From assembly GCF_028682175.1 (NCBI RefSeq), contig NZ_JANHKS010000005.1:1-64000 (forward strand): a stretch of DNA of 64,000 bases, given 5' to 3'. How positions within the stretch are numbered: the stretch's first letter is position 1; each line of letters opens with the position of its first letter. Positions 42,244 to 51,051 of the stretch are shown here, one piece after another. This DNA comes from Pseudomonas putida. Lineage in GTDB: Bacteria > Pseudomonadota > Gammaproteobacteria > Pseudomonadales > Pseudomonadaceae. A program made the translations under genes and the position numbers. The notes below the pieces were generated by a model, which did not search any database, was not told the DNA's origin, and saw only the letters and a program-made list of their open reading frames with translations.

Positions 42244-42423
42244 GTAGCAGCACGGCTTGCCGATGGCGGCGATCTCACGGCCGCCGTCGCGGGCAAGCGC
42301 GCTCCTACAGGGATCGGTGGTCACACCACCTGAGCACACCCCCCCCCCCGTAGCAGTCCGGCTTGCCGGCGACGGCGATCTTGAAAACGCCGACGCCGAC
42401 GCCGGCAAGCCGGACTGCTACGG
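42244..42423. repeat. Two REP-type inverted pairs and a poly-C run in a 491-bp gap
   Basis: The gap 42080-42570 holds no gene that I can see. At 42244-42308, GTAGCAGCACGGCTTGCCG faces CGCGGGCAAGCGCGCTCCTAC. At 42349-42423, CGTAGCAGTCCGGCTTGCCG faces CGGCAAGCCGGACTGCTACG, nearly perfect arms of a large hairpin. Between them is a run of eleven C bases (42339-42349). Such pairs are typical of Pseudomonas REP doublets. Confidence 0.65.
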
Positions 42424-42489
42424 ACTTCATGCGTGGCAATCCCCCCGAATCAACCACGATTCGTGTCCTCTACCCTCACCCCTGCGCTA

Positions 42490-42517
42490 TTGATGCCTTT
42501 TTCGTTGTGAATATGCT
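42490..42517 (+). promoter_or_regulatory. Possible sigma-70 promoter of the leuCD-like genes
   Basis: TTGATG (42490-42495) and TATGCT (42512-42517) are separated by 16 bases and lie 53 bp before the large-subunit gene. A GAATC-N6-GATTC dyad lies slightly upstream at about 42447-42462. The call is by eye. Confidence 0.35.
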
Positions 42518-42570
42518 GGGGCCATCCGCAACCGTGACCCTGCCTTGATAATGAGAAAGAGCGACCTGCC

Positions 42571-43992
42571 ATGAACAGCCCTCGTACCCTCTACCAGAAA
42601 CATATCGACAGCCACACTGTGTGCACGCTGGACGATCAAGGGCATGTGCTGCTCTACATCGACCGTCAGGTGGCCAACGAGTACACCAGTCCCCAGGCCT
42701 TTAGTGGCCTGCGGGAAGCCGGGCGCACGGTGTGGCGGCCATCGGCGACGCTGGCGGTGGTCGATCATGTGAACCCGACCGCGGCCAACCGCGTCGCCCG
42801 GATGCCGGACGCCGGCGGCGCGCTGCAGGTGTCGTACTTCGAGGAGAACTGCCGCGACTTCGGCATCGAGTTGTTCGATGTGCTGGACAAGCGCCAGGGC
42901 ATCGAGCATGTGGTCGCGCCCGAGCAGGGCTTCATCCTTCCGGGGATGGTGGTCGCTGCCGGCGACAGCCACACCACGACGTACGGCGCACTGGGCGCCT
43001 TCGGGTTTGGCATTGGCACCTCGGAAATCGAGCACCTGCTGGCCACCCAGACGCTGGTCTACAAACGCCTGAAAACCATGCGCGTCACCGTGACCGGCGA
43101 GCTGGGCATGGGTGTCACCTCGAAGGACGTCATCATGGCCCTGATCGAAAAGATCGGTGCCTCCGGTGCCACGGGTTACGCCATCGAGTTCACGGGGCCG
43201 GTTATCTGGGCGTTGAGCGTCGAAGCCCGGATGACCATCTGCAACATGGCGGTGGAAGCCGGTGCCCGTGGGGCCTTCATGGCGCCCGACGAAAAAGTCT
43301 ATGCCTACGTCAAGTCCAGGCCGCGTGCGCCTCAGGGAGAACAGTGGCAAGCGGCCGAAGCGAAGTGGCGTGAGCTGTTCAGCGATGACGGCGCGGTGTT
43401 CGACAGCGAAGTCAGTGTCGATGTAAACGCCCTGGAGCCAATGGTGACCTGGGGCACCAGCCCCGACCAGGCCGCCCCTGTGAGCAGCACGGTGCCCGAC
43501 CCCGCCATGATCGATGACCTGATCCTGCGCCAGGGTATGCAGCGTGCCCTGACCTACATGAGCCTGGAAGCCGGCATGCGCTTGAGTGATGTGCAGATCA
43601 GCCACGCCTTCATCGGCTCATGCACCAACGCGCGCATCGAGGATCTGCGCGACGTGGCACGAGTGGTCAAGGGCAAGAAGGTCGCGCCGACCGTTCGGGC
43701 GATGATTGTGCCGGGTTCGACCCTGGTGCGTGACCAAGCGGAAGAAGAAGGACTGGCCAGGATCTTTCTCGACGCAGGGTTCGAGTGGCGTCAGTCCGGC
43801 TGCTCCATGTGCCTTGCGATGAACGATGACGTGCTGGCTGCGGGCGACCGCTGTGCGTCGAGCACCAACCGAAACTTCGAAGGGCGTCAGGGCGCGGGTG
43901 CGCGCACTCACCTGATGAGTCCTGCGATGGTGGCTGCGGCGGCGATCCGTGGCCATCTGACCGACGTTCGCCTGTTTGCCGAGGAGGCTTGA
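42571..43992 (+). CDS. Aconitase-family dehydratase large subunit, LeuC-like paralogue
   Basis: This 473-residue protein is a LeuC-type hydro-lyase large subunit. Fe-S ligands are Cys351 (GSCTNARI) and Cys411/Cys414 (SGCSMCLAM). VVAAGDSHTTTYGALGAFGFG is the conserved substrate region. With the small subunit 3 bp downstream it should isomerise a 2- or 3-hydroxy diacid such as isopropylmalate or a methylmalate. No leuB, asd or leuA gene is adjacent, unlike the biosynthetic leu locus I would expect elsewhere in a Pseudomonas. A second, catabolic or specialised role is therefore possible. Confidence 0.82.
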   Translation: MNSPRTLYQKHIDSHTVCTLDDQGHVLLYIDRQVANEYTSPQAFSGLREAGRTVWRPSATLAVVDHVNPTAANRVARMPDAGGALQVSYFEENCRDFGIELFDVLDKRQGIEHVVAPEQGFILPGMVVAAGDSHTTTYGALGAFGFGIGTSEIEHLLATQTLVYKRLKTMRVTVTGELGMGVTSKDVIMALIEKIGASGATGYAIEFTGPVIWALSVEARMTICNMAVEAGARGAFMAPDEKVYAYVKSRPRAPQGEQWQAAEAKWRELFSDDGAVFDSEVSVDVNALEPMVTWGTSPDQAAPVSSTVPDPAMIDDLILRQGMQRALTYMSLEAGMRLSDVQISHAFIGSCTNARIEDLRDVARVVKGKKVAPTVRAMIVPGSTLVRDQAEEEGLARIFLDAGFEWRQSGCSMCLAMNDDVLAAGDRCASSTNRNFEGRQGAGARTHLMSPAMVAAAAIRGHLTDVRLFAEEA

Positions 43993-43995
43993 GCC

Positions 43996-44604
43996 ATGCA
44001 ACCCTTTGATATCGTGACCGGCAAAGCCGCACCCTTTCTCGCATCGAACGTCGACACCGACGTGATCATGCCCAAGCAGTTCCTCAAGGGCATCGATCGC
44101 AGCGGCCTGGACAAAGGAGTGTTCTTCGATCTGCGCTTCCTGAAATCCGGCGAGCCTGACCCGGCGTTCGTGCTCAACCGCCCTCAGTGGAATGGCGCAA
44201 GCTTTCTGGTGACCGGGCCGAACTTCGGCTGTGGTTCCAGCCGTGAGCATGCGGTGTGGGGCCTCAAGCAACTGGGGATCCGCGCGCTGATCGGCACCAG
44301 CTTCGCCGGGATTTTCTACGACAACTGCCAACGAAACGGGGTGCTTGCGATCCAACTGCCTGAGGCAGAGTTGCAGGCCCTGGGTCGCATGGTCAGTGAC
44401 GGCGCCAGCGCCACGATCAGCGTGGACCTGCCCAACCAGCAGATTCGCTTGAGCGACGGCTCGATGATCGATTTTGCCATCGACGAGTTGCGCAAGCAGT
44501 CGCTGCTGCTCGGCCTTGATGCCATCGGGAGCACCCTGCAACGGGAGGCCCAGATTCGTGATTTCGAAACCCGCCACTACGCCGCCAATCCCTGGCTGAG
44601 TTGA
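43996..44604 (+). CDS. Aconitase-family dehydratase small subunit, LeuD-like paralogue
   Basis: This 202-residue LeuD-type swivel domain starts MQPFDIVTGKAAPFLASNVD, with the motif DTDVIMPKQFLKG and the conserved GPNFGCGSSREHAVWGL. It pairs with the LeuC-like subunit encoded just upstream. GAGGAGG lies within the end of that gene, and the genes are 3 bp apart. The pair forms a [4Fe-4S] dehydratase in the cytoplasm. Substrate not certain. Confidence 0.82.
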   Translation: MQPFDIVTGKAAPFLASNVDTDVIMPKQFLKGIDRSGLDKGVFFDLRFLKSGEPDPAFVLNRPQWNGASFLVTGPNFGCGSSREHAVWGLKQLGIRALIGTSFAGIFYDNCQRNGVLAIQLPEAELQALGRMVSDGASATISVDLPNQQIRLSDGSMIDFAIDELRKQSLLLGLDAIGSTLQREAQIRDFETRHYAANPWLS

Positions 44605-44728
44605 GGGAGCGCGAGAGCAATGAGCAGGTATTTGCTGCAATAAGAAACGACTTTTTTGCCGCAATGGCATCCAACGTCCAGAGGGCCGGCCGGCCCTCGA
44701 ACCCGATCACTTCGGCATAGGACTGCAG

Positions 44729-45169
44729 ATGACTTTCTATATCTTCCTCATCGCCTGCTGCGCTGCGGCCAGCACCGGCATCATCTTCAAACCCGGCAGT
44801 TGGTACGAATCGCTCCAGAAGCCGTCGTTCACGCCACCCAACTGGCTGTTCCCGCTGGCCTGGACGACCATCTACCTGCTCATCGCCTGGGCCGGGTATC
44901 GCCTGACTCTGATACCCGGCAGCCAGACGGTCCTGGCATTGTGGGCGGCGCAGATCGCGCTGAACACCCTGTGGACACCGGTATTCTTCGGCGCCAACCG
45001 CATCGTCGCCAGCATGGTTATTCTCGCCATCCTCTGGCTGGTGGTGGCGGTCATGGTGGTGCTGGCCATCGAACTGGACCTGATCACGGGACTGATCCTG
45101 TTCCCGTATCTGGCCTGGCTGACGGTCGCTGCAGCGCTGAACTTCTCGATCATGCGCCATAACCGCTAA
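44729..45169 (+). CDS. tspO: TspO/MBR family membrane protein
   Basis: This 146-residue protein has five predicted membrane helices and the TspO signature WYESLQKPSFTPPNWLFPLAW in two parts, with aromatic-rich helices typical of this porphyrin- and stress-linked family. AIWAAQIALNTLWTPVFFG-like sequence (here ALWAAQIALNTLWTPVFFG) and FPYLAWLTVAAALNF are also conserved. A GGA-containing site precedes the ATG. It ends at a hairpin shared with the convergent TonB receptor gene. Bacterial TspO binds tetrapyrroles. Its role here is not evident. Confidence 0.88.
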   Translation: MTFYIFLIACCAAASTGIIFKPGSWYESLQKPSFTPPNWLFPLAWTTIYLLIAWAGYRLTLIPGSQTVLALWAAQIALNTLWTPVFFGANRIVASMVILAILWLVVAVMVVLAIELDLITGLILFPYLAWLTVAAALNFSIMRHNR

Positions 45170-45171
45170 AG

Positions 45172-45222
45172 GGTTTTGAGGGGGATGCATCCTCAAACGC
45201 AGACCCCTCTACCCTCAAAACC
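45172..45222. terminator. Bidirectional terminator between tspO and the TonB receptor gene
   Basis: GGTTTTGAGGG (45172-45182) pairs perfectly with CCCTCAAAACC (45212-45222). It lies just after the tspO stop and overlaps the last codons of the convergent receptor gene. The T/A-rich edges serve as a U tract in either direction. Confidence 0.65.
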
Positions 45223-47338
45223 GATAATCGAACCCCGCCCCCGCGTACCAGGACCGGCCCGGCGCGGCTTCGTAGTAGCGCGCGTTGCTGTCGCCGACGA
45301 TGACCGAGCCTACGTATTGCCGATCCAGCAGGTTGTCCAGACGCAGCAGTTGGTGGAAGGTCCAGTGACCGTAATCCTGCTCGAAACGTGCACGCCAGTT
45401 GAACACCGTGTACGCGGGCGCCGCCTTGTCCTGATTGCTGTCCTCGACGTACACCTGGCTGCGGTACTGGGCCTCCAGGCCGGTGCTCATCCCGTCGCGA
45501 GGCTTCCACACCAGTTCGCCAAAAAGGCTGTTGAGGGGCACGCCCGGCAGTTGATTGCCCTTTTCGATGAGCTTGCCGCTCTGGATGAAGTCCTCGTCGT
45601 AGGTCGCGTCCGTGCGGGTGTAGGCCAGGGTCGTCTGCCACTGCTGGCTGAGCTGGCTTTCCAGGCTGATCTCGACGCCCCGGCGCAGGGTTTTCCCGGC
45701 GTTGGTATAGCTGGTGCGGCCGTCGGCTGAGCTGGCAACGACGATCTCGTCCTCGGTGTGGATTTCGAACACCGCCGCGTTGAGGCGGGTGCCCTCCCCC
45801 AGGCGCGCCTTGAGGCCCATTTCGTACTGAGTGCTGGTGGCCGGATCGAGGCCGAAGTTGAAGCTTTCCGCCAGCCCCGGCGCGTAGGCCATCTCGGCCT
45901 GGGTCGGGGTTTCGAAGCCTTTGCCGACGCTGACATAGCCATGCAGGTCGGGAGTGAATGCATACATGACCGACAGCGACGGGGTGTTCTGCTGGTATTT
46001 CTTCGAACCGCTGCCATCTCCGTTGGCCAGGTAATGATCATCCACATCCATGGTCATGGTGCTGTGGCGCACGCCGGCTTCCATGACCCAGTTGCCCAGC
46101 GCCCAATGGGCCTGAACGTAAGGATCGAGGCTGGTGGCGGTGTCCTGTTCGTCGCGGCGCAACTGGCCTTTGACGCCCAGCTGGCTGCCGCTGAAGTTCT
46201 GGTAGCCGCGACGATCATCCTGGCTGCGGTCGTAGTCCGCACCCACTGTCACTTTGAAATCTCCGGGCAGCGCGGACACCGGCTGAATCCAGCGCAGGGT
46301 GCCACCGTGAAACTCGCGGTCGAAGTCCACCACACCGCCGCCACGCTGGCTGTTGGAGGCCACCGTGCGCGGAATCGACAGGTACTGGATGACGCTGCGT
46401 TGCCCGGCGTACAGGTTGAACTGCAAGGTGGCGTCGCCGAAGTAACGCTCGTAGTTCATGCCCAGTTGCTGATGATCGATGCTCTTGCGCGTGTTGTAGG
46501 TCTCTGCAACCGAGGCCACCGAACGCGGGTCTTGCTTGTAGGCATCCCAGGTCTGGCCGAGGGGGTCCTGGGTATTGTTCTGCTCCAGGCTGCTGTAGAT
46601 CAGCGCCAGGTGGGAGTCTTCGTCAGGGTTGAGCGTCAGCTTGCCGAAGGTCTGGTCACGCCGGGCCGCGCTGTGGTCGCGATAGCCATCGGTGTCCATG
46701 CGCGAGGCATCCAGCACAAAGCCTGCCGTCTCGTTGCCGCCCTGGGCCGACAGATGATTCTTGTTGAAGCCGTCGCTGCCAAAGGTGGTTTCTGCGCCGA
46801 CAGTGGCCGGCCCCTGGCCGTCGCGGGTGAACATCTGGATCACGCCGCCGGCATTGCTGCCATAGATGGTCGAGGCCGGGCCGCGCAAGACTTCGATGCG
46901 GTCCGCCACATCGAGGTTAAGAGACGCCGCCTGCCCCTGGCCATCGGGGGTGCTGGCCGGGATGCCGTCGCTGAACAGCTTCAAGCCACGGATGCCGAAG
47001 GCCGAGCGTGCGCCATATCCCCGCGAGGAAATCTGCAGATCCTGGGCGTAGTTCTGACGGTTCTGCACCACCAGCCCCGGCACCCGTGACAGCACCTCGG
47101 ACAGGTTCACGCCGAGCTGGCCGTCGGTGCCTCTGGACAGGTCAACGGTGTCGATGGAAAACGGCAGCTCGAAACTGGAGGTCGGCGCATAGCTGCCGGT
47201 GACCACTGTGGGCTCGGCAATTTCGACCGTCGAGGCAGTGGAGTCTGCATAGCCCAGGCTGCTCGTGCCTACGCCCCAGCAAAAGAGGGTCAGGTTGAGG
47301 GGGACGCTCAAGCTGGAGCGGGTAAAGCGAGGTGACAT
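45215..47338 (-). CDS. TonB-dependent outer-membrane receptor
   Basis: This 707-residue receptor has a signal peptide, a plug domain (EVLSRVPGLVVQNRQNYAQD, ISSRGYGARSAFGIRGLKLF, VLRGPASTIYGSNAGGVIQM) and a 22-strand barrel ending in Phe (GAGFDYRF). It should import a metal chelate or other large ligand using TonB energy. The plug looks like that of the PfeA/OprC-type group, but the ligand is not predictable. AGGAAG lies upstream of the ATG. No Fur box was seen in the 226-bp upstream region (47339-47564), so iron control is not supported. Confidence 0.87.
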   Translation of the reverse strand: MSPRFTRSSLSVPLNLTLFCWGVGTSSLGYADSTASTVEIAEPTVVTGSYAPTSSFELPFSIDTVDLSRGTDGQLGVNLSEVLSRVPGLVVQNRQNYAQDLQISSRGYGARSAFGIRGLKLFSDGIPASTPDGQGQAASLNLDVADRIEVLRGPASTIYGSNAGGVIQMFTRDGQGPATVGAETTFGSDGFNKNHLSAQGGNETAGFVLDASRMDTDGYRDHSAARRDQTFGKLTLNPDEDSHLALIYSSLEQNNTQDPLGQTWDAYKQDPRSVASVAETYNTRKSIDHQQLGMNYERYFGDATLQFNLYAGQRSVIQYLSIPRTVASNSQRGGGVVDFDREFHGGTLRWIQPVSALPGDFKVTVGADYDRSQDDRRGYQNFSGSQLGVKGQLRRDEQDTATSLDPYVQAHWALGNWVMEAGVRHSTMTMDVDDHYLANGDGSGSKKYQQNTPSLSVMYAFTPDLHGYVSVGKGFETPTQAEMAYAPGLAESFNFGLDPATSTQYEMGLKARLGEGTRLNAAVFEIHTEDEIVVASSADGRTSYTNAGKTLRRGVEISLESQLSQQWQTTLAYTRTDATYDEDFIQSGKLIEKGNQLPGVPLNSLFGELVWKPRDGMSTGLEAQYRSQVYVEDSNQDKAAPAYTVFNWRARFEQDYGHWTFHQLLRLDNLLDRQYVGSVIVGDSNARYYEAAPGRSWYAGAGFDYRF

Positions 47339-47564
47339 CTGAAACTTCCTGTTTTAGCGGGCAGCGCATAGGCGATGATCAAGGGGGGCGCGATTATCCG
47401 TGGTCCCGGCGCCGGTTGCACCCCCGCAGACGCATTTCCCGAGGCCTTCCTAAAATGAACTCCCGCAAGTCGCAGCCCCCTAACCAGAAACACCTACAAT
47501 AACCACCTGAAATCCAACGCTGGTTGCGCTTGTACCCGCAAGCCCCGGCGATGAGAGGTATGCA

Positions 47565-48344
47565 ATGGCTCACGCTTTCCTGAAAGGCCTGGTCGCGATC
47601 CTGCTGGCGGGCGCCACGAGCCTGGCGGCTGCGGATGAGCCCGCGATCCGGGTGGTCACCGAAGAGCTTCCCCCGTACAACATGTCAGAGAACGGAAGCG
47701 TAACGGGGCTGAGCACGGAGATCGTGCGGACGGTCATGAAAGGCGTGGGGGCCTCTGCGAACATCGAGATCCTGCCCTGGGCACGGGCCTATGACCTGGC
47801 GCTGCACACCGAAAACGTGCTGATCTACTCCATCGCCAGGACGGCCGAGCGCGAGCCTCTGTTCAAATGGGTCGGCGCCATTGCACCGACGCGATGGTAC
47901 CTCTTCAGCCTGTCGGATCGCCCGATCCAGTTGACGACCCTGGACGATGCTCGCCGCTACCACATCGCAACGGTCAACCAGGACGTCGGCGAGCAATACC
48001 TGATCGCCCATGGATTCGTAGTGGGCAAGGAGTTGCAGTCCAGCAGCATGTACGAAAACAACTACCGCAAGCTTAAAGTGGATCACGTCGAGCTGTGGAT
48101 TTCCAACGAGTTGAACGCCATCAACCTGATGCGCAAGAACGGTGACGATCCCGACACCACCATGGTGCGCTCATTGCCCCTGCCTGAACTGTCGAGTGAG
48201 AACGGGCTATACATGGCGTTCAGCCCGGGCACGCCGGACGAAACGGTGAACCGCTTCAAGGCCGAGCTTGAAAGGATCCGGCGCGACGGTACCTATGCAG
48301 CCATCCTCGACAAATGGCTCAAGGGTGCCGGGCCTGTACATTGA
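47565..48344 (+). CDS. Periplasmic binding protein, family 3 (amino-acid type)
   Basis: This 259-residue protein has a signal peptide (FLKGLVAILLAGATSLAAA) and one SBP_bac_3 domain starting IRVVTEELPPYNMSENGSVTG, with IEILPWARAYDLAL as the family's second motif. It resembles stand-alone binding proteins of Pseudomonas that lack an ABC transporter next door and may act as sensors or scavengers. It is divergent from the TonB receptor gene. The 3' end overlaps the convergent GGDEF-EAL gene by 26 bases. A regulatory link to that signalling gene is conceivable but unproven. Confidence 0.8.
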   Translation: MAHAFLKGLVAILLAGATSLAAADEPAIRVVTEELPPYNMSENGSVTGLSTEIVRTVMKGVGASANIEILPWARAYDLALHTENVLIYSIARTAEREPLFKWVGAIAPTRWYLFSLSDRPIQLTTLDDARRYHIATVNQDVGEQYLIAHGFVVGKELQSSSMYENNYRKLKVDHVELWISNELNAINLMRKNGDDPDTTMVRSLPLPELSSENGLYMAFSPGTPDETVNRFKAELERIRRDGTYAAILDKWLKGAGPVH

Positions 48345-50271
48345 TTCGGCCCCTGTCGCGCAGCCAGGCCACCGAGTCCTCGGGCGACATCGGTTTGGCG
48401 ATCAGATAGCCCTGCACCAGCACGCAGCCCAACCTTCTCAAGACTTCAAGTTCTTGCGCGGTTTCCACGCCTTCGCTCACACACTCCAGGCCCATGTCGG
48501 CGCTCAGCGCCAGCAGCGACTTGACGATCTTGTAGCTGGCCGGATTGCTCTGAATGTTGGTAATGAATGAGCGGTCGATCTTGAGCTTGGTCAGCGCCAG
48601 CCCGTGCAACTGACTGAGGCTGGAATAGCCGGTGCCGAAGTCATCCAGCGAGATGCCGCAGCCCAGGGTGCGAAAGGTCTGGACAGCCCACTGGGCCTGC
48701 TCGATGTCCTGTATCACGGCTGTCTCGGTGATCTCGAAATCAATGCGAGCCGGATCGATTCCGCTTTCCTCGATCAGCCTGACGAGGGTGCGCACCGCTT
48801 CCCTGGAGCCGCAATCATGGGCTGACAGGTTGAACGCCAGGCGCACATCGTGCGGCCATGCCATCGCCCCGGCCAAGGCCTTCCTGAGCAAGGGCACGGT
48901 CAAGCGGTTGATCAGCCCCAGACGTTCAGCGACGGGTATGAATTGACCGGGGGCCACCGGGCCGAGCTGAGGGCTCGTCCAGCGAGCCAAGGCTTCGAAC
49001 GCCACCGTGTTGCCCGAGCGGATGTCGAGAATCGGCTGGTAGACGACACTGAATTCCTGCGCCACATCGGCCTTGCGCAACCCCTGCTCCGTGCGGATAT
49101 CGCGGTTCAGGTCCAGGTAGTGGGCCGCCGAAAACTGGCAGATGCTGCCCGGCCCTTCGCGCTTGCTCTGGTACAGCGCGTAGTCGGCGAACTCGTAGGC
49201 CTGGGTGGCATCGCTGGCCATGTCCGGGTAGATCACAAAGCCCAACGAGGCACTGATGGACACCTGAATGTCACCGATGCTGAAGGGCTCCTGGAGTAAC
49301 GTCTGGATGTCAGTCCCCAGCGCTGCCAACACGTCTTGTGACGCATCTTTTTTCAGCAGGCCGAACTCGTCGCCGCCCAGACGCGCCATGTGCAGGCCGT
49401 CGCTTTCGTAGCCCATCAGGCGCTGCCCCACCTGGAACAGCAGCTTGTCACCGACGCTGTGGCCATAGAGATCGTTGACCGGCTTGAAGCCGTCGAGATC
49501 GATGAGGCCTACGGCAAAACGTGACTGCTGCTCGGAGGCACTGGCCAGATGATCGTCCAGCAAAGCGAAAAACTGCCGACGGTTCGGCAGCCCGGTGAGG
49601 CTGTCCTGATTGGCCAGCCGTTCATTGTCGGCGCTGAGTTTCTCGGTATGGGCCTGGATGTTCACCAGCCGGGTGAAATCCTTGTAATGGTCTTGAAGCA
49701 CCCAGATCATTGCGGCAGACACCAGCAGTACGTTGACTGCCATCGCCATGTAAACGTAAGTGCCGGTGGACACGAAAAAGCCGATGAAGGCGATGTTGAC
49801 CACGGCCGTGGTGATCAGGGCGGCGGAACGCAGGTGCATCATGCAGAAGATGCAGGCTATCACGGTGATCGCCATGTAGAACGCAATGTGCGAACGGGAG
49901 TAGGCATCGCCGTAGGGATACAGCGCCAACGCCCAGGCCGTGAAGCCAAACGCCAGGAACACCGCCAGCCGATTGGTGCGGGTGAGCGTCTGCAGGATGG
50001 CGTCAGGGTGGGCCGGCACACCGCGCTTGCGCCACCACAGCATGGCCCGCAGGCTGCCGACCCCGGTCAGAAGCGCAGGCAGGTACACCGCGAGCCAGCG
50101 CGGGGCCAGATGCACGTGGGTGAAGGCCAGGGCGATGGTGTTCACCAGCAGGATGACGTACATCACCGGCAGTTGCCGGGACAGTGCAACGTACTGCGCA
50201 TTCAGCAGTTTTGCGTTGTCACGGTCCACGGAAAACAGTGCCCTGAACCGCGAGAAAAGGTTGTCTCTCAT
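48319..50271 (-). CDS. Membrane GGDEF-EAL cyclic-di-GMP signalling protein
   Basis: The 650-residue protein has several N-terminal membrane helices (about residues 30-195; LPVMYVILLVNTIALAF, ALITTAVVNIAFIGFFV) forming a MASE-like sensor. A GGDEF domain follows with intact RLGGDEF near residue 300, then an EAL domain with FEALARW near residue 425, FEITETAVI and DDFGTGYSSL. Both domains look catalytically competent, so it could make or degrade c-di-GMP. The ligand sensed by the membrane part is unknown. The ribosome-binding site is weak. Confidence 0.87.
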   Translation of the reverse strand: MRDNLFSRFRALFSVDRDNAKLLNAQYVALSRQLPVMYVILLVNTIALAFTHVHLAPRWLAVYLPALLTGVGSLRAMLWWRKRGVPAHPDAILQTLTRTNRLAVFLAFGFTAWALALYPYGDAYSRSHIAFYMAITVIACIFCMMHLRSAALITTAVVNIAFIGFFVSTGTYVYMAMAVNVLLVSAAMIWVLQDHYKDFTRLVNIQAHTEKLSADNERLANQDSLTGLPNRRQFFALLDDHLASASEQQSRFAVGLIDLDGFKPVNDLYGHSVGDKLLFQVGQRLMGYESDGLHMARLGGDEFGLLKKDASQDVLAALGTDIQTLLQEPFSIGDIQVSISASLGFVIYPDMASDATQAYEFADYALYQSKREGPGSICQFSAAHYLDLNRDIRTEQGLRKADVAQEFSVVYQPILDIRSGNTVAFEALARWTSPQLGPVAPGQFIPVAERLGLINRLTVPLLRKALAGAMAWPHDVRLAFNLSAHDCGSREAVRTLVRLIEESGIDPARIDFEITETAVIQDIEQAQWAVQTFRTLGCGISLDDFGTGYSSLSQLHGLALTKLKIDRSFITNIQSNPASYKIVKSLLALSADMGLECVSEGVETAQELEVLRRLGCVLVQGYLIAKPMSPEDSVAWLRDRGRINVQARHP

Positions 50272-50515
50272 TGATCGGGAAGTCCCGCAGCGCTCACAAC
50301 CGTTACCATTTCAACTTTCCACCGGTTCTATCGACGTTGTTCAGGATCATTCCTGTGTACTCGGCTTGCCTGCTCATTTCTGAAGACCGTTCGTAAGTAA
50401 GGCGCAGACATGATCTTCAACACGTTTTTCAAGGCCGCTGGATGAATGGAAAGATACGAAGTTCGCACTCGAGCGGATTGATTTTTATCCGTTCTTGGCG
50501 CACGACCAGAAGTCT

Positions 50516-50541
50516 GCAGGAGCGCGCTTGCCCGCGACGGC
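50516..50541. repeat. REP-type element in the 299-bp gap 50272-50570
   Basis: CAGGAGCGCGCTTGCCCGCG begins this unit, the second REP form seen in this window (also near 61711). The rest of the gap holds no gene that I can see. Confidence 0.55.
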
Positions 50542-50558
50542 GGTGGGTCATTCGACAT

Positions 50559-50580
50559 CGAGGCGTGGGGTCACGCCTCG
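50559..50580 (-). terminator. Hairpin at the end of the receiver gene
   Basis: CGAGGCGTG (50559-50567) pairs perfectly with CACGCCTCG (50572-50580) across a four-base loop. It includes the stop codon of the minus-strand receiver gene (50571-50573). There is no T tract, so termination is uncertain. Confidence 0.45.
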
Positions 50581-50954
50581 GAACGTCCGGAATTCAAGGC
50601 AGCCTGGATGCACGCGACAAGGGGTTGTTCGTCGAACGGCTTGGTCAGATACCCCGCAGCCCCGAGGCGTTGCGCCGCGAGCCTGGGCGCGGGCTCGGCG
50701 GAGGCTGTCATGAAGATCACCGGTATCTGGACGCCCTGCGCGATGAGGTGCTCGCACATGTTCAGGCCACTCATGCCCGGCATCTGTATGTCAGATATCA
50801 GGCAATCGGTGACTCCCATGAGTTCAGAGCAGAGGAAGTGTTCGGCGCTGTCGAACAACTGAATGGTGTACCCATACGAACGCAGCAGACTGCCGAGAGA
50901 GAGCCGAACATAATCATCATCGTCGACAATCGATATAATCGCAGGAGTGGGCAA
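50571..50954 (-). CDS. Single-domain response regulator (receiver only)
   Basis: The 127-residue protein is a lone receiver domain: VDDDDYVRLSLGSLL holds the acidic pocket, CLISDIQMPGMSGL the phospho-acceptor Asp, IFMTAS the switch Thr, and YLTKPF the conserved Lys. There is no output domain. FixJ-like receivers of this form often act as phosphate sinks or partners of hybrid kinases. It lies 97 bp downstream of the FixJ-type regulator gene on the same strand. No kinase gene is adjacent. Confidence 0.85.
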   Translation of the reverse strand: MPTPAIISIVDDDDYVRLSLGSLLRSYGYTIQLFDSAEHFLCSELMGVTDCLISDIQMPGMSGLNMCEHLIAQGVQIPVIFMTASAEPAPRLAAQRLGAAGYLTKPFDEQPLVACIQAALNSGRSEA

Positions 50955-51051
50955 TTTACGTACCTTGCGTTGATAAGGTACAAGTCAAATGACTTCGCCT
51001 GCTCGCACAATACGCCTTCACATTTCCCGCTTAATCATACTTGCGTATAAA

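Noticed and set aside
42339..42349. Run of eleven C bases as a phase-variation switch
   Set aside because: It lies between REP units in a non-coding gap, not in a gene or a recognisable promoter spacer.
42244..42423. CRISPR array
   Set aside because: The repeats are inverted REP pairs of unequal spacing. There are no regularly spaced direct repeats and no cas genes.
47339..47564. Fur box upstream of the TonB receptor
   Set aside because: I looked for GATAAT-type hexamer repeats on both strands and found none convincing.
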